Shown here: piece by piece, positions 17,048 to 26,477 of the stretch | Layout of the letters: every line of letters begins with the position of its first letter | Position numbering within the stretch: the stretch's first letter is position 1 | DNA from: Pedobacter sp. SYP-B3415 | Lineage (GTDB): Bacteria > Bacteroidota > Bacteroidia > Sphingobacteriales > Sphingobacteriaceae | Assembly (NCBI RefSeq): GCF_004138205.1 | Contig: NZ_RXNQ01000022.1 | Span: 124,001 to 188,000 of the forward strand | Length of the DNA: 64,000 bases | Direction: 5' to 3' | Translations under genes and position numbers: made by a program | The notes under the pieces: generated by a model | The model's input: only the letters and a program-made list of their open reading frames with translations | The model's database searches: none | Told to the model about the DNA's origin: nothing

Positions 17048-18166
17048 ATGAAAAATTACTGGTTTGCCGGCGTGGCTATGGCGGCATTACTTGCAGCCTG
17101 CAGTCCCCAAAACGAAGAAAAACAAACTGCTGAGATTACAGAAGTGCCGGTTGTGGCGCTACACCATACTGATACTGCGCTTAAGACAAATTATGTTGCC
17201 GACATACAGGCAGGAAAAAACGTGGAGATCCGCGCAAGGATGCAGGGATTCATTGATAAGATCATGGTCGATGAAGGTCAGAAAGTAAAGCAGGGCCAGC
17301 TTCTGTTTAAAATGAACGACAAAGAATACCGCATAGACCTGGCCAAGGCACAAGCCAGCCTGGCCAGCGCCCAGTCGGCCATCAAGATCGCTGAAGTGGA
17401 TCTGGAAAGGATCAAAACACTTGTTCAGAAAAAAGTTATTTCAGCTTCTGAACTTGATCTTGGACAGGCCCGCCTGAATGAAGCACGTGCAAAGGTGAAT
17501 GAAGCGCAGGCACAGATTGATGACGCGCGGCAGCATCTGTCGTATTCGCTTGTGCGTGCGCCGTTTGAAGGTATCATAGACCGTATTCCTTTTAAATCCG
17601 GCAGCCTTGTTTCTGAGGGCTCCCTGCTTACAACGCTGTCAGACAACCGGAAAATGTATGCCTATTTCGATGTTTCTGAAAACGAATACCTGCAGTTTGT
17701 CAAAAATGGCAAAGGCCAGTTTAATGCGAATAAGGAAACGACGCTGGTGCTTGCAGACGGTTCTGTATATCCGCTTAAAGGACACATCGAAACACAGGAA
17801 TCAACCTTCTCAGACGGAACCGGCTCCATTGCCTTCCGTGCCGTTTTTCCCAATCCTGATCACTTACTCAAGCACGGGGCATCCGGCAAGGTCCAGCTGC
17901 GTTCGGCGCTCAAAACATGTCTGCTCGTACCACAAAAATCGGTCTTTGAGATTCAGGACAAGAACTATGTATTCATCGTCGGCAAAGACAACAAGGTCAG
18001 CATGAAAAGTTTTGTTCCGAGCATGCGCCTGGCAGAGTTTTTTGTAGTGGGTTCCGGGCTGAAACCGGGCGACAGAATTGTTTATGAAGGTGTACAAAAC
18101 ATCAGGGACGGCGCGAAAATCAATCCGGTTCCGCATAAACCCGAAAAACTTCTCGTAAAAAACTAA
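17048..18166 (+). CDS. RND efflux periplasmic adaptor (membrane fusion lipoprotein, AcrA-like)
   Basis: 372 aa lipoprotein (ALLAACSPQ, Cys18). Barrel-sandwich hybrid halves flank a short alpha-hairpin: VEIRARMQGFIDKIMVDEGQ, then the coiled coil LAKAQASLASAQSAIKIAEV, then LVRAPFEGIIDRIPFKSGSLV. A beta-barrel and membrane-proximal domain follow (LLVPQKSVFEIQDKNYVFIV). It bridges the inner-membrane pump encoded next (64 bp downstream) and the outer-membrane channel. No TetR-type regulator lies beside it, so control is not evident; the pump substrate is unknown. Confidence 0.93.
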   Translation: MKNYWFAGVAMAALLAACSPQNEEKQTAEITEVPVVALHHTDTALKTNYVADIQAGKNVEIRARMQGFIDKIMVDEGQKVKQGQLLFKMNDKEYRIDLAKAQASLASAQSAIKIAEVDLERIKTLVQKKVISASELDLGQARLNEARAKVNEAQAQIDDARQHLSYSLVRAPFEGIIDRIPFKSGSLVSEGSLLTTLSDNRKMYAYFDVSENEYLQFVKNGKGQFNANKETTLVLADGSVYPLKGHIETQESTFSDGTGSIAFRAVFPNPDHLLKHGASGKVQLRSALKTCLLVPQKSVFEIQDKNYVFIVGKDNKVSMKSFVPSMRLAEFFVVGSGLKPGDRIVYEGVQNIRDGAKINPVPHKPEKLLVKN

Positions 18167-18230
18167 CCGAAAATTTATCATTCATAGCAGTTCTGTTTTC
18201 GCAGGACCTGCTGTGCTATTATCCGCAACC

Positions 18231-21200
18231 ATGGTTGAAACCTTTATACGGAGGCCGGTACTATCGCTGGTTATCTCCTTAGTTCTTGTGCTGCTGGGCG
18301 TACTTGCCCTGTTCAGCCTCCCCATAACCCAGTTTCCTGACATCGTTCCGCCCTCGGTCGTTGTCACGGCCAACTACAACGGGGCCAATGCAGAAGTTTG
18401 TTCAAAAGCTGTTGCTACGCCACTCGAGCGGGCCATCAATGGTGTACCGGGCATGACCTATATGAATACTGTCAGCAGTAACAACGGCGTCACGCTGGTA
18501 CAGGTATTTTTCAAAGTTGGTACCGATCCTGACCAGGCCGCCGTGAATGTACAGAACCGCGTAACCACCGTGCTGGATGAATTACCCGAAGAAGTAATCA
18601 AAGCCGGTGTTACCACTGAAAAAGAAGTAAACAGCATGCTGCTTTACCTCAATATTACCAGTACCGATAAAGACATGAACGAAGAGTTCATCTACAATTT
18701 TGCTGATATCAACGTACTCCAGGAACTGAAGCGCATTGACGGCGTTGGTTTTGTAGACATTATGGGTGCCCGCGATTACTCCATGCGCGTTTGGCTTAAG
18801 CCTGACCGCCTGCTCTCATACAATGTCTCAACAGACGAGCTCATTGATCGCCTGCGTAAGCAGAACATCGAGGCGGCACCTGGCGTTGCCGGCGAAAATT
18901 CGGGCAAGGGCAGTGAGGTTAAACAATACGTTCTGCGGTATTCAGGTAAATTCCGCGAGAAAGAAGCTTATGAAAACCTGGTGCTGAAGGCCGATGAAAG
19001 CGGCGCAGTGATCAGGCTGAAAGATGTGGCAGACATTGAATTTGGGACCGTGAGTTATGATATGGTGTCAAAAACAGATGGCAAGCCCTCAGCTTCGATC
19101 ATGATCAAACAGCGGCCCGGCTCAAATGCAAGCGAGGTAATTGACAATATCAAAGCGAAGATGGCCGAACTGAAGCAGAGCAGTTTTCCGCCTGGCATGC
19201 AGTACAATTATGCATATGACGTTTCACGCTTTCTTGACGCGAGTATTCATGAGGTGATGCGAACACTGATTGAAGCCTTTATTCTCGTATTTATCGTGGT
19301 ATTCATATTTCTGCAGGACTTCAGGAGCACACTCATCCCTGCACTGGCCGTACCGGTGGCGCTGGTCAGTACCCTCGCCTTTCTGCAGGTACTTGGCTTC
19401 TCGATCAATATCCTGACACTTTTTGCGCTGGTTCTTGCCATCGGAATTGTGGTCGACAATGCCATTGTCGTTGTGGAAGCGGTTCACGTAAAGATGACCG
19501 AAGAGCATCTGCCGCCCATGGAGGCCACCGTTGCTGCCATGAAAGAAATCAGCGGCGCGATCGTTGCTATTACGCTTGTGATGTCGGCAGTATTCGTTCC
19601 GGTGGCCTTTTTATCGGGTCCGGTCGGGGTATTTTACCGCCAGTTCTCGCTCACCCTGGCCATATCTATTGTGATTTCCGGCATCAATGCGCTGACGCTG
19701 ACGCCGGCACTTTGCGCCCTGCTGCTCAGACATCAGGTTCAGACCAGGAAAAACTTATTAAGCAGGTTTTTCGGCGCATTCAACAAAGGATATGACAAGA
19801 CGGAAAAAAAGTTCAGCCGGCTTACGGGCATGGTTGTCAGCCGCAAACCTGTAACGCTTGCCTTGCTGCTGTTCTTCTTTCTGGCCACCTGGCTGGGAAG
19901 CAGCATCCTGCCATCAGGTTTTATACCGACAGAAGACCAGGGAATGATTTATGTAAACGTTACCACCCCTCCCGGCTCGACCGTAGAGCGTACGGAGAAG
20001 GTGCTTGATGATATTCAGAAAGCCGCATCAGCCCTGGCTCCGGTCGAGAATATAAGCACGCTTGCCGGTTATAGCCTGATGAGTGATATTACAGGTGCTT
20101 CATACGGAATGGCGATGATTAACCTGAGCAGCTGGGGCGACCGGAAGGAAAGCGTTGATGAGCTGATTGCAACTTTGAAACGAAACACACGTAAGATCAG
20201 CGACGCGTCGATCGAATTTTTCTCCCCGCCCACAGTACCGGGTTTTGGTAACGCAAGCGGTTTCGAACTGCGCCTGCTCGACAAGAACAAAAGTGAGGAC
20301 CTTAGCAAGACCGCGCAGGTAACAAACAGTTTCCTGGCAGAACTGCGGTCAAACAAAGCTATCGCCGGCGCTTTCACAAGTTTCGACCCGAACTTTCCGC
20401 AGTATATGATCCATGTGGACCAGGATATGGCGGCAAAGAAAGGCGTAACGATTGACAACGCCATGGGCACCCTGCAGACACTGGTAGGAAGTTATTATGC
20501 GACAAATTTTATCCGGTTTGGCCAGATGTACAAAGTCATGCTTCAGGCCTACCCGCAGTACAGGGGGAAACCCGGCGACCTGCTTCAGCTTTATGTAAAA
20601 AACGACCGCGGCATCATGGTTCCCTATTCAAGTTTTATCAGCCTGGAACGCGTTTACGGGCCTGAACAGATTAACCGGTATAACATGTATACTTCGGCAA
20701 TGATTAACGGCGATGCCGCCGCAGGTTTCAGCAGTGCTGATGCCATTGCTGCGGTAGAACAGACCGCCAAAGAAAAACTGCCGCGCGGATACAGCATTGA
20801 ATGGTCTGGCATGACCCGCGAGCAGATCCTTTCAGGCAACCAGGCTGTGTATATTTTTATTGTTTGCCTGGTATTCGTATACCTGCTGCTGGCTGCGCAG
20901 TATGAGAGTTTCCTTCTTCCCCTGCCCGTGTTGCTGTCGCTGCCGGCAGGTATAGCCGGTGCATTCTTCACCTTAAAACTGGCAGGTCTTGAGAATAACA
21001 TCTATGCCCAGGTGGCCCTGGTTATGCTTATTGGCCTGCTGGGTAAAAATGCAATTCTGATCATTGAATTTGCCGAACTTAAAAGGAAGAATGGCATTGC
21101 GGTAGCTGAGGCTGCGCTGGCAGGTGCTGTTTCGCGTCTGCGGCCAATCCTCATGACATCTTTTGCCTTTGTTGCCGGTCTTATTCCGCTTTGCATCGCA

Positions 21201-21368
21201 ACCGGCGCGGGCGCAGTTGGTAACCGCTCTATCGGCATGGCCTCGGTTGGCGGGATGCTGATCGGTACGCTGTTCGGCGTAATTCTCATTCCGGGGCTGT
21301 ACGCCATCTTTGCGCCTCGTTCCAACAAAAACAAACCCCTTAAACAAATACAATCTACACAAGCATGA
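18231..21368 (+). CDS. RND-family multidrug efflux pump, inner-membrane subunit (AcrB-like)
   Basis: 1045 aa from ATG 18231, chosen because MVETFIRRPVLSLVISLVL is the typical family start; an in-frame ATG 18 bp earlier adds no homology. It has twelve membrane helices in two repeats. The first large periplasmic loop carries NGVPGMTYMNTVSSNNGV; helix 4 carries the proton-relay aspartates (ALVLAIGIVVDNAIVVVEAV). The second half repeats with VALVMLIGLLGKNAILIIEF. Length and motifs fit the HAE1 (drug) subfamily rather than metal pumps. It overlaps the outer-membrane gene by 4 bp (ATGA), showing translational coupling. Confidence 0.96.
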   Translation: MVETFIRRPVLSLVISLVLVLLGVLALFSLPITQFPDIVPPSVVVTANYNGANAEVCSKAVATPLERAINGVPGMTYMNTVSSNNGVTLVQVFFKVGTDPDQAAVNVQNRVTTVLDELPEEVIKAGVTTEKEVNSMLLYLNITSTDKDMNEEFIYNFADINVLQELKRIDGVGFVDIMGARDYSMRVWLKPDRLLSYNVSTDELIDRLRKQNIEAAPGVAGENSGKGSEVKQYVLRYSGKFREKEAYENLVLKADESGAVIRLKDVADIEFGTVSYDMVSKTDGKPSASIMIKQRPGSNASEVIDNIKAKMAELKQSSFPPGMQYNYAYDVSRFLDASIHEVMRTLIEAFILVFIVVFIFLQDFRSTLIPALAVPVALVSTLAFLQVLGFSINILTLFALVLAIGIVVDNAIVVVEAVHVKMTEEHLPPMEATVAAMKEISGAIVAITLVMSAVFVPVAFLSGPVGVFYRQFSLTLAISIVISGINALTLTPALCALLLRHQVQTRKNLLSRFFGAFNKGYDKTEKKFSRLTGMVVSRKPVTLALLLFFFLATWLGSSILPSGFIPTEDQGMIYVNVTTPPGSTVERTEKVLDDIQKAASALAPVENISTLAGYSLMSDITGASYGMAMINLSSWGDRKESVDELIATLKRNTRKISDASIEFFSPPTVPGFGNASGFELRLLDKNKSEDLSKTAQVTNSFLAELRSNKAIAGAFTSFDPNFPQYMIHVDQDMAAKKGVTIDNAMGTLQTLVGSYYATNFIRFGQMYKVMLQAYPQYRGKPGDLLQLYVKNDRGIMVPYSSFISLERVYGPEQINRYNMYTSAMINGDAAAGFSSADAIAAVEQTAKEKLPRGYSIEWSGMTREQILSGNQAVYIFIVCLVFVYLLLAAQYESFLLPLPVLLSLPAGIAGAFFTLKLAGLENNIYAQVALVMLIGLLGKNAILIIEFAELKRKNGIAVAEAALAGAVSRLRPILMTSFAFVAGLIPLCIATGAGAVGNRSIGMASVGGMLIGTLFGVILIPGLYAIFAPRSNKNKPLKQIQSTQA

Positions 21369-22798
21369 CCAGGAAAAATCTGATCTATATATATTCTTCG
21401 CTTATTCCCCTACTGTATTTAAGTAGCTGTTCGGCCCCTGAAAAGGTTCTTGAACAGGAACTGAAGACGATGCCGGGATCTTTTAACGTGCAGGTAGCTC
21501 CAGAGGCCCCGCACCTGAAATGGCAGCAGATCTTTAGCGAACCCGGGTTGCAGCGGCTGATCGATACAGCGCTCGCCAATAACTTCGATCTTAAAACGGG
21601 CATGCAGCGTATTGAGATTGCTGGTGCGCAGCTTCGGCTCAGCCGGGCGGCTATGCTGCCGGGCCTTAACGCACAGGTTAGCGGCGGTTTAGACCGCTAT
21701 GGCAATTATACAATGAATGGCGTCGGGAATTATGACACCAATTTTTCACCCAATATCGACGAAAACAGGCGCATTCCCTACCCGGCAACGCCCGATTATT
21801 TTGCAGGGTTCCGCAGTTCCTGGGAAATCGATATATGGGGAAAACTTTCAAAAAGAAAAGAGGCAGCGTTTAACCGGCTGCTGGCAAGCAGGCAGGGACT
21901 GCAATGGTTCCAGACCCAGCTGATCAGCGAAGTTGCCGCCCGCTATTTCGAACTTGCCGCGCTTGATAAACAGGCGGAAATACTGACACACAATATCAGG
22001 CTCCAGGAAAAAGGTGTCGAAATCGTTGAAGCACAGCTTGCCGGCGGACGCGCAACGGCACTGGCAGTAAAACAGTTCCGGGCGCAGCTTTTTGCTACCC
22101 GGGGGCGTGCGTATGAGATCAGGCAGGATATCAGCCGCGCGGAGAACGAGCTGAACAATCTGCTTGGGCGCTTTCCGGAGAAGATTGAGCGCGATACGGC
22201 AATGATAACGCGTACCGTACCGAGAACCCTGTTTGCGGGTATTCCGGCACAGGTTGTTTTAAGCCGGCCTGATGTGCGCCAGGCTGAATTCGAATTGAAA
22301 GCCGCACGCGCAGATGTGACGGCTGCGCGTAAGGCGCTGTTGCCAAGCCTCACACTGGATGCCTATGCCGGATATAACTCGTTCAAACTTCCGCTGCTGT
22401 TTTCGCCCGGTTCGCTTGCCGCCGGTGTGCTTGGCGGACTTACCGCGCCGATCTTCAACCGTGGCACACTGAAAAACGGAAAACGCATTGCCGATGCCGA
22501 ACAGCTCCAGGCCTTTTACAACTATCAGCGCCAAATCATCAATGCTTATCAGGAAGTGTCTACCCAGCTTACCGCAATGGATAACCTTCAGCACGCCTAC
22601 CGGCTGAAGACAGCGCAGGTGCAGGAACTCAATGATGCCCTCTCGACCGCCAACGACCTTTATCTGGCCGGCTATGCAAGTTATCTTGAAGTGATCGTTG
22701 CACAGGGAAGTGTCCTGAACGCCGAGATGGAGCAGGTCGACCTGAAACGTCAGTCTTATGGCGCCATGATCGCATTGTACAGGGCGCTTGGGGGATGA
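21365..22798 (+). CDS. Outer-membrane efflux channel lipoprotein (TolC/NodT-like)
   Basis: 477 aa. The N-terminus has a lipobox (LYLSSCSAPE, Cys22). Two OEP repeats make up the TolC-type beta-barrel and helical tunnel: LQRLIDTALANNFDLKTGMQ, FRSSWEIDIWGKLSKRKEAA (a family hallmark), then VVLSRPDVRQAEFELKAARADV and LTAPIFNRGTLKNG. It completes the tripartite efflux system, its start overlapping the pump stop. It ends the operon and is followed by the repeat-rich element at 22799-22962. Confidence 0.95.
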   Translation: MTRKNLIYIYSSLIPLLYLSSCSAPEKVLEQELKTMPGSFNVQVAPEAPHLKWQQIFSEPGLQRLIDTALANNFDLKTGMQRIEIAGAQLRLSRAAMLPGLNAQVSGGLDRYGNYTMNGVGNYDTNFSPNIDENRRIPYPATPDYFAGFRSSWEIDIWGKLSKRKEAAFNRLLASRQGLQWFQTQLISEVAARYFELAALDKQAEILTHNIRLQEKGVEIVEAQLAGGRATALAVKQFRAQLFATRGRAYEIRQDISRAENELNNLLGRFPEKIERDTAMITRTVPRTLFAGIPAQVVLSRPDVRQAEFELKAARADVTAARKALLPSLTLDAYAGYNSFKLPLLFSPGSLAAGVLGGLTAPIFNRGTLKNGKRIADAEQLQAFYNYQRQIINAYQEVSTQLTAMDNLQHAYRLKTAQVQELNDALSTANDLYLAGYASYLEVIVAQGSVLNAEMEQVDLKRQSYGAMIALYRALGG

Positions 22799-22962
22799 AA
22801 GTAGGTTGTAAGTTGTAGGTTATAAGTTTTAGGTTATAAGTGTCTGGGTGCACAGCCCCTCATGGCGGCCTATGCCGCGCAGAGGGTACGTTCCCATTTT
22901 TCGGCGTAAGAAGGGTTTGGCACCCTGTCTTAATACTTACTACTTACTACTTACTACTACCC
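22799..22962. repeat. Intergenic simple-word element with inverted ends, between convergent genes
   Basis: The left part is built of related words (TTGTAAGT, then TTATAAGT twice, each preceded by TAGG). The right part is TACTTACTACTTACTACTTAC. The core between them has GTCTGGGTGCAC near 22841 facing GGCACCCTGTCTTAA near 22922, and GCGGCCTATGCCGC near 22866. The whole is an imperfect large inverted structure sitting where the efflux operon (+) and the lipoprotein gene (-) converge. It may act as a bidirectional transcription end or be a small repeated element. Confidence 0.6.
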
Positions 22963-22966
22963 CAAT

Positions 22967-23515
22967 TTACCACCGTGGGTCTGCGAATCTGCCCGTTATT
23001 TCTCTGAAGTGATAGACTTCTGTGTAGCCGTTTTCGAAGTATTTGTCAGAGAATTTTCCGCGGCCCTGGTGTGTTGATGCTTTGATAATGAGCCGGTCTT
23101 TTCCGATGATGGCGTAATGGTAATTAAACTGTCGCCGCGCAGTATGAACGTTCTGCAAGATCAGCCTGTCGGCCTGGTTTTTAAAATACCCCTGAAAGAG
23201 CGTGCGCGTTTTTAACGCTTCCTGGTTGAATACTTTCAGGATTGAGTCTGCCGGGGCTGAATCAGCTAATCCTAAGACCATGTTGAATTGTCGGCCGGGA
23301 TAAAACTTATACATTCTCCCGGGCTTAGTGTATGTTGCTGTGTCGCCCTTGCGCTGTTGAAGTACATATACGCCATCGGTTCGCAGGAGCGCGCCTGAAG
23401 ATCCGTTGTCAGGCTGCCGGTAGAATGGGTAATCCTCCTGCTGGTAAAAATGCCTGTTCATGCATCCCGTAACAACAGCGCACAGTACAATGAAAATCGG
23501 CGTATATCTTCTCAT
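22967..23515 (-). CDS. Hypothetical lipoprotein
   Basis: 182 aa from Met at 23515 (MRRYTPIFIV), which gives a clean lipoprotein signal with Cys in VVTGCMNRHF; a start at 23542 adds nine residues. I recognise no named domain. The mature protein has a soluble alpha/beta pattern (GVYVLQQRKGDTATYT, GRMYKFYPGRQFNMVLGLAD, LIIKASTHQGRGKFSDKYF). It is probably anchored to the periplasmic side of a membrane. It is convergent with the efflux operon and divergent from the PEP-mutase-like gene. No function is proposed. Confidence 0.75.
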   Translation of the reverse strand: MRRYTPIFIVLCAVVTGCMNRHFYQQEDYPFYRQPDNGSSGALLRTDGVYVLQQRKGDTATYTKPGRMYKFYPGRQFNMVLGLADSAPADSILKVFNQEALKTRTLFQGYFKNQADRLILQNVHTARRQFNYHYAIIGKDRLIIKASTHQGRGKFSDKYFENGYTEVYHFREITGRFADPRW

Positions 23516-23641
23516 GGCCCTTACAAGGTAATGATAATTCACAAATTACAGTTACGCTCCGTGCAGAGAAAACCAGGTTGGCAACAGAGCGCTTAAACGA
23601 TTTTCTGATCTAACGAGGCGTTTAAACACCTGTTTTTTTAG

Positions 23642-23649
23642 TACTTTTG
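23642..23649 (+). promoter_or_regulatory. -7 promoter box of the PEP-mutase-like gene
   Basis: TACTTTTG, a full TAnnTTTG match, 32 bp before the ATG at 23681. The -33 region is weak (TTTA near 23621). Confidence 0.5.
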
Positions 23650-23680
23650 ACCGGGGCAGGAAAACAACCATTTTTTCCTT

Positions 23681-24520
23681 ATGACAACTGTATTCAATGA
23701 CCGTCAGCTCGCCCTGGCAGAACGATTCAAAACGCTTCATGAACGCCCGGGTACATTCATCATTCCAAACCCCTGGGATGCCGGTTCAGCGCGCTTACTG
23801 GCCAGTCAGGGTTTCGAAGCGCTGGCAACAACAAGCGCCGGCCTTGCATTTTCGTTGGCAAAAGCCGATGGCGAAGGTGCCCTAACCCGGCAGGAAGCAT
23901 TTGTTAATGCCCGCTCAATAGTTAACGCTGTAAACGTTCCGGTGGCAGCCGACCTGGAAAATGGCTATGGCCAGAATCCGGATACCTGTGCGGAGACAAT
24001 TCTGCTTGCTGCAGCCTGCGGACTTGTAGGAGGCTCAATTGAAGATACTACGGGTAACCGCGACCGGCCCATCCACGATTTCAAGACATCTGTAGCCCGT
24101 ATCCGGACAGCAGTCCGCGCAGCCCGGAGCCTGCCATTTCCCTTTATGCTTGCTGCCCGTGCGGAAAACCTGATTTATGGCGTGCCCGACCTGACAGATA
24201 CGATGAACCGCCTTGAAGCTTACGCAGATGCTGGAGCCGACGTACTTTTTGCACCCGGCCTGCGCACCCGCGAAGAGGTAGCGCTGGCGGTACGAACGGT
24301 TGCGCCAAAACCACTGAATGTGGTTGTGGGACTGGGAGGCAGCGTATTTTCAGTGCGTGAGCTGGAAGATCTCGGTGTAAAACGGATAAGCCTCGGCTCA
24401 ACGCTGGCACGGGTAGCCATGGGTGCCTTGCTTGAGGCCGGCCGCGAAATGCAGCAGGGAACTTTCAATTTTGCGGCCCAGGCTCCCGCATATGCCGAGC
24501 TGAATGAGGTGTTGAGGTAA
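23681..24520 (+). CDS. Isocitrate lyase / PEP mutase superfamily enzyme
   Basis: 279 aa TIM-barrel enzyme of the PEP mutase/isocitrate lyase superfamily. The family motifs are IIPNPWDAGSARLL, the metal-binding VAADLENGYG (D91, E93), GGSIEDTTG (E121, D122) and MLAARAENLIYG. The isocitrate-lyase signature (KKCGH) is absent, so it is more like oxaloacetate decarboxylase, carboxyPEP mutase-like or methylisocitrate-lyase-like members, which make or break C-C or C-P bonds next to a carboxylate using Mg2+. It is a single gene with its own promoter; the substrate cannot be read from context. Confidence 0.88.
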   Translation: MTTVFNDRQLALAERFKTLHERPGTFIIPNPWDAGSARLLASQGFEALATTSAGLAFSLAKADGEGALTRQEAFVNARSIVNAVNVPVAADLENGYGQNPDTCAETILLAAACGLVGGSIEDTTGNRDRPIHDFKTSVARIRTAVRAARSLPFPFMLAARAENLIYGVPDLTDTMNRLEAYADAGADVLFAPGLRTREEVALAVRTVAPKPLNVVVGLGGSVFSVRELEDLGVKRISLGSTLARVAMGALLEAGREMQQGTFNFAAQAPAYAELNEVLR

Positions 24521-24606
24521 CGGAAATTGCGAGTCAGACTGCAATTTTTACACAGCCAACTCAGTTGGCCTGCTTCCCGCAGACTTTTTCGTCGTAATGA
24601 TTACCG

Positions 24607-24810
24607 CTAATTATAATAATATGTTCCCCTTTTACGCGAATAACGAACCGTTACGCCTGCAACTTTCAGCAATTGCAGGAATTCATGAAGTGAACGTTTC
24701 GACATTTTAAGCCGGCGTGCCATGTTTTCGGGGTTACCGGTATTTTCGGTTCTGATCAGGAGGTCGGCATGTTCGAGGCGGTCAAAAAATTTTACTAACA
24801 TATTTTTCAA
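24607..24810 (-). CDS. Small helix-turn-helix protein
   Basis: 67 aa. Almost the whole protein is a winged-helix-like HTH: HADLLIRTENTGNPENMARR, then LKMSKRSLHEFLQLLKVAG, then the basic wing VRYSRKRGTYYY. Small one-domain DNA-binding proteins of this kind occur in Bacteroidota, but the target is unknown. No partner gene is adjacent; the 880 bp upstream hold no convincing gene. A start at 24801 (Met4) is possible. Confidence 0.7.
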   Translation of the reverse strand: MKNMLVKFFDRLEHADLLIRTENTGNPENMARRLKMSKRSLHEFLQLLKVAGVTVRYSRKRGTYYYN

Positions 24811-25693
24811 TATTGGGACGGCAGGTTAGCCTGCTCGCCGCGGTACACAACAGACATTTGGTTATCTTAAAGTTAGGAATATATTTGACAAATCCAAACC
24901 AACTTATTGATTGTGAGCGAAAAAGAACCGAACTATTAAAAGATTTATAAATAAAAGGTCACTGTTGTCCAGGGAAAGTAATGCGAAAGCCTATAGTTCT
25001 TTGGTTTCCAATAGATGTGAAACTATGGTATCGAAGCGCTCACCGCCGCGGGGGCTCCTTCCGAAACCGCAAGCCAAATTGTTTCTGCTGCGAATTGTGC
25101 GGTGAGGAACCTCACCTTTGCTTGTTATAAAGTTTTTCATCAAGGTGACGGCAATGCCCAGCACCAGGGAGATTCCTCCGCATTACACTGCGTTTGGCAT
25201 GAAGTCAAGGCTGTGTATCTCTTCTTGCATTAAAGCATCAAAAGTCCGACGGCGGCGGGAAAAGGCCCGGATGTTCTCAGCTCTAGACGCAAAACGGCGT
25301 TATGAGTGGTTATGCGCTATGGTCTTGGTTCATGATTCGTTACTCCTTATTCCCAAAGAGTTCCCCTCCTTGGTTCCTACCGACCTCCTTAAAACAGTGC
25401 AAGACTTTTAATACTTTTCTGCGGCGAGAAGATACAAGGCCGGTTCGCAACTATCACCGGCAGTAATCAGGCAAAACCCTCATCAAAACCACCGCCTGTA
25501 CGTAAAACCCACGAACATAGAATTCAGGGGGGGCTTGATTCGGAAGACTCAGGCAAATACTGCTTTGAGACTATTCAGAACGGTCTTATTTCATTCAGCC
25601 AATTTTTACCGGACAACACTGACTAAAAGGCCTCTTTTGCATGTGCAGGCTACCTGACCGATAAACCTTGACGACAACATCGTGTTACCGCGT
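24811..25693. other. Gene-poor stretch, no supported coding sequence
   Basis: No ORF here has a recognisable product, signal peptide or sensible start. A 97-codon plus-strand frame (25118-25411) is low in plausibility. The sequence has a perfect short palindrome GGTGAGGAACCTCACC at 25101-25116. The stretch may be decayed sequence. Confidence 0.6.
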
Positions 25694-26341
25694 TTACAAG
25701 CCGGAAATAACCGAAGGTTTAGCCCGCATTGAAAGATAAAAATGCCAAAGTATCATGGTGCCTGCAGTCCTGTATGGTGCCCAGGCGGCGGCCTTCTCCA
25801 GGATAATATCTCTGCCGGTGTCTTTCGCCAGGCCCTTCAAGGCTTTAAGGGCGTTTACAGCCGCAAGGTCGCCCGCCGGGAAGAGGTCTCCGCGTTGCAG
25901 TGCAAACATCAGGTATACATCGATGGTCCAGTTGCCGATGCCCGTCAGCGCACCAAGCCTGCTGCGAATCTCATGGTCGGGCAGCTTTTCCATTTCGGAA
26001 AGATTGATCCGACCTGTGGCCATCGCCTCAGCAAGAATCCGTGTATAACGGGCCTTTTGGCGGCTGAAATAACATGACCGTAAAGTCTCATCACTGAGGG
26101 CAAGGAAGGCCTCCGGCTCTACTTTTCCCAGGTGCGCACGAAGTTTGTTAAGCGCGGCAAGTGCTGAAGCCAGCGACACCTGCTGCTCAAGAATGATATG
26201 CACCAGCGTCTCAAAATTGTTTGGCCGCGTCCACATAGGCGGATAACCGTAAAGGTCGAGCACACGCTGCAGGTCAAGATCACGCGAAGCGAGCGTATCG
26301 CAAATCTGATGATAAGTGGCTGAGGTGAATGTCTGGATCAT
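25694..26341 (-). CDS. DNA-3-methyladenine glycosylase II-like (AlkA/HhH-GPD)
   Basis: 215 aa from Met at 26341 (MIQTFTSATYH), where homology begins; the longer frame to 26395 would overlap the divergent gene's leader. It is an HhH-GPD DNA glycosylase: FETLVHIILEQQVSLASA, the helix-hairpin-helix LGALTGIGNWTIDVYLMFAL (residues 129-148), and the following GDLFPAGD with the probable catalytic Asp158. No C-terminal FeS cysteines are seen, as expected for AlkA types. It removes alkylated bases. It is divergent from the synthetase-like gene. Confidence 0.88.
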   Translation of the reverse strand: MIQTFTSATYHQICDTLASRDLDLQRVLDLYGYPPMWTRPNNFETLVHIILEQQVSLASALAALNKLRAHLGKVEPEAFLALSDETLRSCYFSRQKARYTRILAEAMATGRINLSEMEKLPDHEIRSRLGALTGIGNWTIDVYLMFALQRGDLFPAGDLAAVNALKALKGLAKDTGRDIILEKAAAWAPYRTAGTMILWHFYLSMRAKPSVISGL

Positions 26342-26477
26342 GAGGGGCTGAGGTGAAGATAAAGATTTTTTGAGACGGGACCATATGCTGCTCATACCCG
26401 CTGAAAGACACCATCGGGTCTTGCCAACCTCTTCCTTAACCTGTACCTTAGTCTCAGAACCGGGCTTGCCGATACTT

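Noticed and set aside
25118-25411. 97-codon ORF in the gene-poor stretch
   Set aside because: No homology, no good start signal and unnatural composition; kept only as part of the empty region.
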